A stretch of 64,000 nt of DNA, taken from NCBI RefSeq assembly GCF_002154225.1, contig NZ_MTSE01000024.1:1-64000 (forward strand), read 5' to 3'. The notes beneath the pieces were generated by a model. It was not told the origin of the DNA, made no database searches, and was given only the letters and a program-made list of their open reading frames with translations. The translations under genes and the position numbers were made by a program. Position 1 is the first letter of the stretch. Every line of letters starts with the position of its first letter. Positions 54,719-62,177 of this stretch are shown here, piece by piece. The DNA is from Hymenobacter crusticola (GTDB lineage Bacteria > Bacteroidota > Bacteroidia > Cytophagales > Hymenobacteraceae).

Positions 54719-55465
54719 TTAAAAATGCTGCGTTATTTTCTGTAGTTCCGTTTGAATTTCCTTTTGCTTGTTTTCGCCCGCCAATAGAAAGGAGTTTTTA
54801 GTGGTGTTCATTTTATCTTTAGTGAGGGTGATTTCCTGGGATATCTGGTTGATTTCAGCTTTTAGGGTGGTTAAGCGCTGGGTAAGGGTTTGCAGTTCCT
54901 GCGCTTTCGTCTGGAGTAGTTCCTCCTTGGGCCGCACCTCCTTCTGATACTGCTGCGCGTGGGCGCTTTGAAAGGCATTTAAATCCCGCCCAATCAGGTT
55001 TAAATATTCCTGGCCGGTGGAGACAAGCTTTTCTTTGGTAAGGCCGGTGCTTTTTAACGCGTTGTAAGCGGTCTGGTACTTGAGGGCTTCGTCCTGAATG
55101 TCGTCTATGTCGATTTTGCTGTCCACGAACTCTTTGAAATCAGTTCCCTGAAACAAGGGGTTGCGGGCATTCGCGTCATCAATCAACCGCTCAAAGTACT
55201 GCTGGTGTTCGGGCAAAGGTTCCGTGATGGTGCCGCCGGCCGAATAGGTGGGAACATGGTCGGGAATAGTGACGGGCGCGGCGGGACCATTGATCAACGG
55301 ATGCTGGGCATTCTCTGGGGCAGCAGGTAGTGGCGGGGGTAGGAAAGAAGGCGTAGCCGGCGCCGCAGCCGGCGTTGTAACCGGTGGATTCGGTTTGGCC
55401 AGTCCTTGCTTGGAATCGTCTTCAAACTCCACAAACGGAGTCAACAACTGCTTTAAGAAACTCAT
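54719..55465 (-). CDS. Coiled-coil protein of the TerY-P-like cluster
   Basis: 248 residues, last gene of the cluster, 11 bases after the actin/Ppx-like gene. N-terminal amphipathic start (MSFLKQLLTPFVEFEDDSKQ), proline-rich linker (25-75, TTPAAAPATPSFLPPPLPAA), a helical part about 85-155 (YFERLIDDANARNPLFQG, IDDIQDEALKYQTAYNALKS) and a long coiled coil about 165-245 (EELLQTKAQELQTLTQRLTT, LKAEINQISQEITLTKDKMN). The coiled coil and helical middle recall TelA-type toxic-anion-resistance proteins in style only; I cannot claim homology. Probably a scaffold or effector adaptor for the kinase module. Confidence 0.85.
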   Translation of the reverse strand: MSFLKQLLTPFVEFEDDSKQGLAKPNPPVTTPAAAPATPSFLPPPLPAAPENAQHPLINGPAAPVTIPDHVPTYSAGGTITEPLPEHQQYFERLIDDANARNPLFQGTDFKEFVDSKIDIDDIQDEALKYQTAYNALKSTGLTKEKLVSTGQEYLNLIGRDLNAFQSAHAQQYQKEVRPKEELLQTKAQELQTLTQRLTTLKAEINQISQEITLTKDKMNTTKNSFLLAGENKQKEIQTELQKITQHF

Positions 55466-55476
55466 GGCAAGAGGGC

Positions 55477-56511
55477 TTATTGGTTGAGGCTCAGCAGGAA
55501 CCCGATGGTAAAGTTGGCATCCCAGTCAAAAACAAAGGTGTCCGTGCTAGTCGCCTCGGCCAAGCCTTTGTAGATAGTCAAGCCCGAGGCCATTTTCTTG
55601 TCTGCGGCCTGGTACGCCCCGGGCGCCTTTAACACGGTATATCGTTCTTCTCCTTGACGGTGTTGCTTGGCTAGGGTGAAGGGCACCCCACCCAGGATGA
55701 AGCCTACATTCCGCTTGTTCTGCGGCACTTTAGCGGCCAACGTTTTCACCTGGTTGTAGACCTGCTCATCGGCGGTTCCTTTTTCGTAGTACTTGGCGCC
55801 GGGCAACTCAATAGACTGCAGGCGGCCATTCTCCTGCCAGGAGATCTTGGTATTACCGGATCCGATGTCTACTAGGAAAGAATTATCGGCGAAGGCGGGG
55901 GGAACGGTGGCACTGAAGCCGAATTTGCCTTCCTGCTCGGCGGTTACATTGTTCACCACGTACCCCATCTTTTTCAGTTCGTTGCTGATGATGGCGGTTT
56001 TAGGGGCTTTCTGAGCGCCCGAGGAAATCACGAAGTGCATATTTCTGTTCGCCACGCCTTTGTCGAACATGGCCGCCAGGTATTTTTTGAGACCGGCTCT
56101 GATATCTTCGGTAGTAGCTAGGCCTTCGTAGGCCAATGATTCGCCGAAATCTTTGGAGACAATCTCCCAGCGTTTCTGGCGGTCCATGTTGATGACGAAA
56201 GAGTTGAAGCCCGTGGCTCCTACTTCCACTACCCCCCGTAGCGTGCCATTCTGTGGCTTTTCGGGCGTGTAGCTGAACTCCCGGTTTTCCTCGGTAGTGC
56301 CGGTCGCAGGGGTAGTAGTGGAGGGGGTTGTAGCAGCCGGTACCTCCGTAGCATTATCCGACGTCTGGTTGCTACCGGGTATGCTAGGCGAGGTGGTAGA
56401 GGACGTAGCGGTGTCGGCATTGCCCCCGGTCAAACGAGGCTTGAGGGCGAAATAGCCCAGCACCCCAATGATCAACAGAACGACAATAATCCCTAGTGGC
56501 TTGATTTTCAT
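55477..56511 (-). CDS. Membrane-anchored actin/Ppx-like (ASKHA fold) protein
   Basis: 344 residues. TM helix at about 6-24 (PLGIIVVLLIIGVLGYFAL) behind a basic MKIK start, so the positive-inside rule places the rest outside the cytoplasm. A Ser/Thr-rich linker to about residue 90 precedes an ASKHA-like domain: phosphate-1-like VVEVGATGFNSFVINMD, phosphate-2-like FLVDIGSGNTKISW and a later GFILGGVPF. Ppx/GppA has comparable strands (IDIGSNS, DIGGGST). An ATPase-fold domain outside the membrane would be unusual; it may bind something else, or the topology may be reversed. Co-oriented with the kinase and coiled-coil genes. Confidence 0.8.
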   Translation of the reverse strand: MKIKPLGIIVVLLIIGVLGYFALKPRLTGGNADTATSSTTSPSIPGSNQTSDNATEVPAATTPSTTTPATGTTEENREFSYTPEKPQNGTLRGVVEVGATGFNSFVINMDRQKRWEIVSKDFGESLAYEGLATTEDIRAGLKKYLAAMFDKGVANRNMHFVISSGAQKAPKTAIISNELKKMGYVVNNVTAEQEGKFGFSATVPPAFADNSFLVDIGSGNTKISWQENGRLQSIELPGAKYYEKGTADEQVYNQVKTLAAKVPQNKRNVGFILGGVPFTLAKQHRQGEERYTVLKAPGAYQAADKKMASGLTIYKGLAEATSTDTFVFDWDANFTIGFLLSLNQ

Positions 56512-56593
56512 CTTGGTAATTGTTAGTGCGTTGTAAGGTTATTTTCCCTCTCAACTTCTCGGTTCTTTCTTGTTGCTGGCGACCGTAGCGGCG

Positions 56594-58147
56594 CTACTTA
56601 TTGGCCATCGTAATCACCACTACCCGGCCGCCTTCTTCCTTGGACAGCAAGAGTTTTTTGCCGTCGGTGAGGTCAACCATGGTATTCACGGGTATCTCTT
56701 TGTCTTCGGTAAGGTCTTTCAACGAAGTGAGTTTCTGGTTGACCAATACCCACTTATTATGGTGGAAGGTGAAATACCCCACCGGGGTCTTTTGCTCGTC
56801 CGTCAGCTTTTCATTTCTTACCACGTGGCGGTTCACGTGCCACTGGAACAGGTACTGGTTGTGGTAGACCATAAGGCGGTGGTTCTCGGGGCGCCAGACG
56901 GTGGGCTTGAACTCAAAGTACAGGTCCAGCACGGGCAGCGTTCCTTTCACCGGCGTGCCGCAAAACGGACACTTGGGCGAGGTGGTATTATCAAACACAA
57001 ACCACTTCTGCTGGCATTTCGGGTTGCTGCAGGGCTGCATCAGATCCGTGGTTTTGAGCAGGGCCTGCTCCCACTGGTCGGCGTTAGGTCGCTGGTTGGG
57101 GTCGTGCAGGCCGGTTACAAAGGCCTGATCGAATAACGCCTTCAGGTAGGGGCCGGTAATGGTGTAGGGTAACTTCGTTACATCCGCCCACGGCAGCGTC
57201 CACTTCGACACCTGATCCATTTTAGGCCGGTTGGAGTGGTCAGTCGGGTGCTCAATGAACAAGGCCTTCTCCCCCATTGACAGCAAATCGTCTTGTTCCG
57301 TATCCAGGGAGTTGACCTTGCCTCCTTTCAGCGGGTGCCGGTAGAGCAGGTACAGGTAAATCATGACCGGCAGGGCGTGCAGGTCGGTGGTGCGGTTGGC
57401 GTGCTTGCGAGTAGGGTCGCGCAACTCCAGGTGTTTGGTAGCCAAAACCTCCGGGGCAATAAAATCGGCGGTGCCGATGACATCGGGGGGGTACAAACCG
57501 GGTACGACCAGCCCATCAATGTCAATGATGGTGGCTGATTTACTAACCGGATCAATTAAGACGTTTTTATAGGATAAGTCGGAATGAGCCAGCCCGGCCG
57601 CGTGCAAACGTTTCACCCCCCGGGCAATTTTCACGCAGATCTGGAAATAGCTGAGCCAGTTGCCTAACTCGCTGTCATCCAGTCGCAAGGCGAACTGAGG
57701 ATTCCGGAACTTGGCCGAAGCAAACCATAAGCCTTGTTTCTCTTTGCCTTTGATGCCTTCGCTAGTGGCGTAGCCTTGCTTGAAAAAGAAGTTCTTGTTG
57801 TAGGTCGGCACCACCAACCCCACTTTTCCGTCGGCGGTTTCCACCATGTCGGTCGGCCAGCAGTACAGCTCTTTGTAGTATTCGCCGCCTTCCCGATTGA
57901 AGAAGCTATCGTAATACTGCGTTACCAGTTTCTTGAGCCGTTCCCGGGAATTGTAATCCTGCTTGTCGCGGTAGAAAGCAATTACGTAGGATTTATCTGG
58001 CCCGAAATAAACGTCTTTCATGCCACCGCGCATAGGCTCGCCATTATCCACGTACGGGTACATTTTACCGGGCGTGATGATGGACGGCACCGACTTCGCG
58101 GGTTGGCCGAGGTTACTGGAAAAGGTGGGGCTACTGCTTTGGCTCAC
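56594..58147 (-). CDS. TerY-P-type protein kinase with C-terminal zinc ribbon
   Basis: 517 residues, cytoplasmic. N-lobe from about residue 28: glycine loop region EPMRGGMKDVYFGPDKSYVI with the AFYRDK strand, then YKELYCWPTDMV. Catalytic loop LAHSDLSYKNVLID with Asp190 (HxDLSxxN, as in TerY-linked kinases), metal motif IIDIDGL in place of DFG, TADFIAPE activation segment, DLHALPVMIYLYL helix F. At about 373-398 a zinc ribbon CSNPKCQQKWFVF then CPFCG. The last 110 residues are beta-rich (FEFKPTVWRPENHRLMVYHN). It is the kinase member of the triad, opposed by the PP2C upstream. Confidence 0.92.
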   Translation of the reverse strand: MSQSSSPTFSSNLGQPAKSVPSIITPGKMYPYVDNGEPMRGGMKDVYFGPDKSYVIAFYRDKQDYNSRERLKKLVTQYYDSFFNREGGEYYKELYCWPTDMVETADGKVGLVVPTYNKNFFFKQGYATSEGIKGKEKQGLWFASAKFRNPQFALRLDDSELGNWLSYFQICVKIARGVKRLHAAGLAHSDLSYKNVLIDPVSKSATIIDIDGLVVPGLYPPDVIGTADFIAPEVLATKHLELRDPTRKHANRTTDLHALPVMIYLYLLYRHPLKGGKVNSLDTEQDDLLSMGEKALFIEHPTDHSNRPKMDQVSKWTLPWADVTKLPYTITGPYLKALFDQAFVTGLHDPNQRPNADQWEQALLKTTDLMQPCSNPKCQQKWFVFDNTTSPKCPFCGTPVKGTLPVLDLYFEFKPTVWRPENHRLMVYHNQYLFQWHVNRHVVRNEKLTDEQKTPVGYFTFHHNKWVLVNQKLTSLKDLTEDKEIPVNTMVDLTDGKKLLLSKEEGGRVVVITMANK

Positions 58148-58215
58148 AGGTTCAATTCTATAAATTGTAAGTACCCTGGTTCAGATTCGTTTGCCAGTTA
58201 CTTGGTAGGCAAGAG

Positions 58216-59622
58216 CTAGAAAACGATGGCCAGCGTTCGGTCGTCATGGTTGCCGGAACTCCAGAAATCCATCCAGCGGGAGAGTTGCGCTTCAATCTCG
58301 GGGTTGGTGGTGCTCAGTTCCACCGGGGCCTTATCCTCGTTCTGTCCCTGTAAATCCGCCAGAAACTCCTGCCACTTGGCAATGTTAGGCAGGTTCGCCT
58401 CCACCACGAACTTAGGGTCATAGATGCCATCGGACATCATGATCAGGTACGAGAAGTCGGCTAGCAGCTTAAACCCGAAACGGGTAGCGAACTTTTCATT
58501 CTGGAAAATCTCGGGCATGGTGATAAATCGGGTACCGCCCCCGAATTCGCCCACGTCAATCCAGTTCATGAGCGTCACTTCGGTTACGTCTTTGCTGAGC
58601 ACGGCAATAGGGCAATCGCCGACGCCAAAGGACAGCAAGGCGTACCCCACGTCGTACTTCTTGAACAAAGTGAAGATGAGCGTACTGCTCAAATCTTTCA
58701 GCGTGACCTCCTGCGCCTTGGCGAAGCTTTCCAGTTGTTTGTGCACCTGAAAAGCCGCTTTGCCTAGGTTATTATAGACGAAACGGTTCAAGTTTTTCTG
58801 AGTGTCATCGCCGGTTTGACTGGCGTGCTGTTGAAGTAAGTGGTCAAACTCAATCATGCTTTCTACCGAGGCGGGGTCCAGAAAATAGTTGACCACGCCG
58901 GCACAGGCCAGCGCCGATCCTTTTCTGGATAGTTTCGCACTCCCGGCCCCATCCGACACCACCACGACATTCCAGCCATTGGGCAGCTCCTTATAGGCAA
59001 AATCATCTTCCCGGAACGAGCCCACATTGGCGTGGGAGCGGCCGCGTTTAGAAGAAACCAGCAGGTGCCGGTCGCCTAGTGGCGAGAACAAGGTGACTTC
59101 GTCTTCCTTCCAGTAAGGATCGTTCTTGTCGCTTTCCAGGTTTTTCCAGAGGCCTTTGGGGTCTGGGTTGATGATGAGCGGAATGTCTTTTTGGTGAAAT
59201 GGCGCTTCCTCCGGTTGTCCTTCCACTTTGAAGTAAACCGAAAACTTCAGGTCGCCGCTTTGGGTGGGAATCCCGGTAAGCTGGTTGTTTTCGGCGCTGT
59301 AGGTCAACCCGAGGGCTTCCAGACCTTCTATTCGGAAGGCGATAAGGTCGTTCCAACCGTATTGCTCGAAGTCAAAGGGAGCCGTATAGGGCTTACCCAC
59401 GGTAGCGTTGGGAATCCGAATGGGCTGTTGCACGATCTCAGCTATTCTGTCTTCGATTTTCCAATTCGCCATGAGCTGTTCCTGGTTTTTTCTGAGTTGG
59501 TGGAGAATGGCAAGGTTCTGTTCTTCCAGTAAAAAGCGGTCGAACAACTGCATCCGGTGCGCTGGAATGGTAATGCCATAGCTTTTGAAAAGATCAGTCA
59601 CCAGTTGTTTTGCTTCAGCCAT
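58216..59622 (-). CDS. PP2C-family phosphatase with N-terminal Ig-like domain
   Basis: 468 residues, no signal peptide. A helical start (1-65), then an Ig/PIG-like beta-sandwich (about 75-155: IPNATVGKPYTAPFDFE, LGLTYSAENNQLTGIPTQSG, DLKFSVYFKV), then a PP2C domain: RSHANVGSFREDDFA, VVVVSDGAGSAKLSRKGS (metal Asp), LSSTLIFTLF, LLSFGVGDCPIAV, YLIMMSDGIYDP, GNHDDRTLAIVF. It is the phosphatase of the TerY-P triad and would reverse the kinase. 68 bases separate it from the kinase gene; 203 bases, with a terminator-like hairpin, separate it from terY. Confidence 0.92.
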   Translation of the reverse strand: MAEAKQLVTDLFKSYGITIPAHRMQLFDRFLLEEQNLAILHQLRKNQEQLMANWKIEDRIAEIVQQPIRIPNATVGKPYTAPFDFEQYGWNDLIAFRIEGLEALGLTYSAENNQLTGIPTQSGDLKFSVYFKVEGQPEEAPFHQKDIPLIINPDPKGLWKNLESDKNDPYWKEDEVTLFSPLGDRHLLVSSKRGRSHANVGSFREDDFAYKELPNGWNVVVVSDGAGSAKLSRKGSALACAGVVNYFLDPASVESMIEFDHLLQQHASQTGDDTQKNLNRFVYNNLGKAAFQVHKQLESFAKAQEVTLKDLSSTLIFTLFKKYDVGYALLSFGVGDCPIAVLSKDVTEVTLMNWIDVGEFGGGTRFITMPEIFQNEKFATRFGFKLLADFSYLIMMSDGIYDPKFVVEANLPNIAKWQEFLADLQGQNEDKAPVELSTTNPEIEAQLSRWMDFWSSGNHDDRTLAIVF

Positions 59623-59632
59623 TCCCGCTTTT

Positions 59633-59719
59633 GTGCTACCTGTTTAAAATCATTTTCGGTGGGCTCGCTTTTCATCTACGCAGTTGCCGTTCGGGCTACC
59701 TGTTAGTCTTTCGCTACCT
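59633..59719 (-). promoter_or_regulatory. Three direct CAGGTAGC repeats upstream of PP2C gene
   Basis: On the plus strand gctacctg occurs at 59635-59642, 59695-59702 and 59712-59719, all in the leader of the PP2C gene (first copy 13 bases before its ATG). Three 8-mers in 87 bases is more than chance would give. Possible operator or leader RNA element. Confidence 0.4.
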
Positions 59720-59763
59720 GATCGGCGCTGGTTGCTGAGCCTACTACTGCAGAAAACAAGGAA

Positions 59764-59804
59764 AAGGAAGAGGCTAAAGGAAGATATCTTCCCACCTCTT
59801 CCTT
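59764..59804 (-). terminator. Terminator-like hairpin after terY gene
   Basis: Outer stem aaggaagagg (59764-59773) with cctcttcctt (59795-59804) encloses a 14-bp perfect palindrome ggaagatatcttcc (59779-59792). On the minus strand it stands 22 bases after the terY stop and is followed by a T-rich stretch, so it could end or attenuate terY transcripts. Confidence 0.6.
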
Positions 59805-59825
59805 GCCTGATGCGGTGCTACCCGC

Positions 59826-60464
59826 TTAGGTAACGATATTCAATTCCGCAGGAGGCGGGGGTAGTTCGCCTATACCGGTCACTTCTTGGCCGCCATCTTC
59901 CACCTTGGTAGAGGAAACGCCAATGGAGGCACTCACCCAAGTAAAGAACTTGGCAATGCTCTGGCTGTCGGCGGTATCCAGGCTGACGACATTTTCCGTG
60001 ATCTGCTTTAACAACGCCGAATCGGCAGCGCTACCCGCGGCGCAGGCCACGGTAAAGGCGGTTTTCCGTTTTCTGAATTCTTCGAGGCCAATTTGCCAAT
60101 CATCGGTGGGAATACCATCCGTCATGATGAACACCAGGGGTTTCCAGTCGCCTTTTTGCTCGGCCGTGGTTTTCGTTACCTCATTGTCCATGCAGGTGGA
60201 AACCAATTTCAGCGCCTCGCCTAAGCTGGTAGTGCCGGTAGCTCGGATGTCCACCATCTGAAACGAAGCCAAGTCGGTTAACGGCACCACTTGTTTGGCC
60301 TCGCTATCAAAGGTGATGATGCTGATGAAGGCCGTCTCAATCGCCTGCGGATTCTGCCGCAACGAACTGATCATGACCTGAACCCCATTTTTAACTGCTT
60401 CAATGGGCTCGCCGGTCATGGAACCAGATGTGTCCAATAATAAATAGACGGGTAGTCTCCTCAT
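59826..60464 (-). CDS. terY: TerY-like von Willebrand factor A protein
   Basis: 212 residues. The vWA MIDAS is complete: PVYLLLDTSGSMTGEP (Asp11, Ser13, Ser15), ATGTTSLGEAL (Thr) and VFIMTDGIPTDDW (Asp). TLLKQ-like ALLKQITENVVSLDTADSQS and FFTWVSASIGVSS are typical of TerY. A proline-rich tail ends ELPPPPAELNIVT. TerY binds a metal and associates with the PP2C and kinase of the TerY-P triad, known in stress/tellurite-type loci and reported to act against phage. First gene of the minus-strand cluster. Confidence 0.93.
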   Translation of the reverse strand: MRRLPVYLLLDTSGSMTGEPIEAVKNGVQVMISSLRQNPQAIETAFISIITFDSEAKQVVPLTDLASFQMVDIRATGTTSLGEALKLVSTCMDNEVTKTTAEQKGDWKPLVFIMTDGIPTDDWQIGLEEFRKRKTAFTVACAAGSAADSALLKQITENVVSLDTADSQSIAKFFTWVSASIGVSSTKVEDGGQEVTGIGELPPPPAELNIVT

Positions 60465-60849
60465 CGTTTCAGGTTTTGAAAGGTTTTTGATAAACTCTGC
60501 AATTGCAGCGGCGTGCGCAGGACAGAAACAGAAGCCAATTCTCCTTTAAAAAATGGCTTTTACACTGCATGCTTTATCCTACGCGTCATTTTTGGAAAAC
60601 AGCTATAAAACTCTGTCCTCGAAAAATTGGCGGTTGAACTGTTTAACGCAGGCTGTAGGGCAAGGTTTTCTGGTGATTAATGAAGAGTTGCACTTTAAAT
60701 TTTATACCTGTTAAGGCCTTGGACAGGTGTAAAGGTGAGGTAGCCTAGCTAAGCCGGACAGTAATGAGACGTTGTTTGAAGGTAGATTTCGAAGTGGTTA
60801 GGGGGTTCGGTAGCCGAGCGAAGAATGTCGGCGTTCAGCGTTGTACTAG
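60465..60849. other. Upstream region of the TerY-P-like cluster
   Basis: No gene. It must contain the promoter for the minus-strand cluster. It borders the IS3 remnant. Confidence 0.45.
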
Positions 60850-60872
60850 GCGATGCGGTAGCTGATTTTTAA

Positions 60873-61440
60873 TTAGGCTTCGGTCAGGCCGAAGAACCTG
60901 CCACCGTCTAGTAATTTGGCTTTTAAGCGACTCCAAAACGATTCGGCGTGGGTGTTGTCACGGCAGTTGCTGCGCCGGCTCATGCTTTGCATAGCGCCAT
61001 GCTGGGCTAGTAAATCCTTGAATTGCGTGGCTGTGTACTCACTGCCTTGATCCGAGTGCACCACGAGTCCGACTGAAGGCCGGCGCACTAGGAGGACACG
61101 GCGGAGCGCCTCGCTCACAAGGTCTTCGGGTATAGCGCGAGCACACGTCCCAGCCCACCATCTTGCGCGAGCAGCGGTCGAGTTAGACGGCCAGGTACAA
61201 CCAGCGGCTGCCTTGGTGGCACGGGTACGTGACAAGAGCTGACCTAGACCCGATTGGAGCAGGCGCGCAGTGTACATCCGGGTCGCGCTACTCCTTCACT
61301 GCCGACCTCGGCTACGAGTTGGGCCTGCTGCCAGTGGTAAAGCATCTTAGAACTAACGCCTAACTGCCGCACTGCGGCTTAGGTGTTGCGGCTTTCACTG
61401 GTCAAGTACAAGGTTTAGGCCGTGGATGACTCGTTCCATT
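60873..61440 (-). pseudogene. IS3-family transposase remnant (OrfA and OrfB pieces)
   Basis: The minus strand near 61330-61370 reads RQLGVSSKMLYHWQQAQLVA, an OrfA helix-turn-helix. 60873-61277 holds part of the rve integrase core: EDLVSEALRRVLLVRRPSVG, LVVHSDQGSEYTATQFKDLL (second catalytic Asp) and NTHAESFWSRLKAK (catalytic Glu), then the frame ends within GGRFFGLTEA. The HTH and integrase parts are separated by a large deletion and several shifts. No clear terminal repeats. Inactive. Confidence 0.75.
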
Positions 61441-61572
61441 TACGCCGTTTGTTAGGTGATGCCCCGCTAGGTTTAGCTGCTATAATGGAAGAAATATACG
61501 TCCTTCTCCTGTCCGTCATCTCCCACTTCATTTCTTAAACGACTGGCACATGCTTGGACACTTTACGGGGCC

Positions 61573-61722
61573 GTAGCTGTTGCAGAACCCTATTTGTATT
61601 CCGAATAAGCTATGTTTAACCCCTCGTTTACGGAAAATAGCTGCTATAAACAGGCTTTTTAGCCTGTTCCACTCGTTGGTGCTATTCATCCGATTCACTA
61701 CTGGGAGTTCTGCAACAGCCAC
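61573..61722. mobile_element. MITE-like element, 150 bp
   Basis: Ends gtagctgttgcagaac and gttctgcaacagccac (15 of 16 complementary). Core ctatgtttaacccctcgttt, acaggctttttagcctgttc and gattcactactgggagttct matches the 22355 copy in the same orientation. No target duplication visible. Lies between the IS3 remnant and the SusC gene. Confidence 0.8.
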
Positions 61723-62177
61723 ACTTGTTTAAGTGAACAAGTAGTTTCACTTCAGGAGCACCCTGAATTTGCGTCAACGTAAAATGGGCGCAGGTTTTTG
61801 ATTGTGCTGTTCATTAAAACTATCAATAGCAAACGACCAACCTCTTTCCGGACAAAAGACAACGTGAATGGATCGTGGGTTATCCGTCTGTACACAAGTA
61901 GCTTTTAGGTCACTTACTCACTCCTAAAAGGGCCACCCGCGGGATGTACGGTACTCTTATTTCCGGCACCTTCATGCTCTATTAATAGCGACTGATCGCG
62001 CAACTCCAAAATGTATAAGTCGAATGAAAAAATCAAATTTTTTTATAGATAATTTTATATAAATAGCAACGCGGGAGCTATTTTTTTACTTTTCTTCGAA
62101 ATAAACAAAGGCTTCATTGCTTTGCTCTCTCATTTTGATCACGGTTTTTACCTATTCTTTCACCTAATCTTTTATCG
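61723..62177. other. AT-rich promoter region of SusC gene
   Basis: 61960-62110 is notably AT-rich (long T and A runs), common before highly expressed SusC genes. No gene. I cannot place -33/-7 boxes with confidence. Confidence 0.45.

Noticed and set aside
54719..55465. Calling the coiled-coil protein TelA
   Set aside because: Only the general helical style is similar; no TelA signature could be pointed to.
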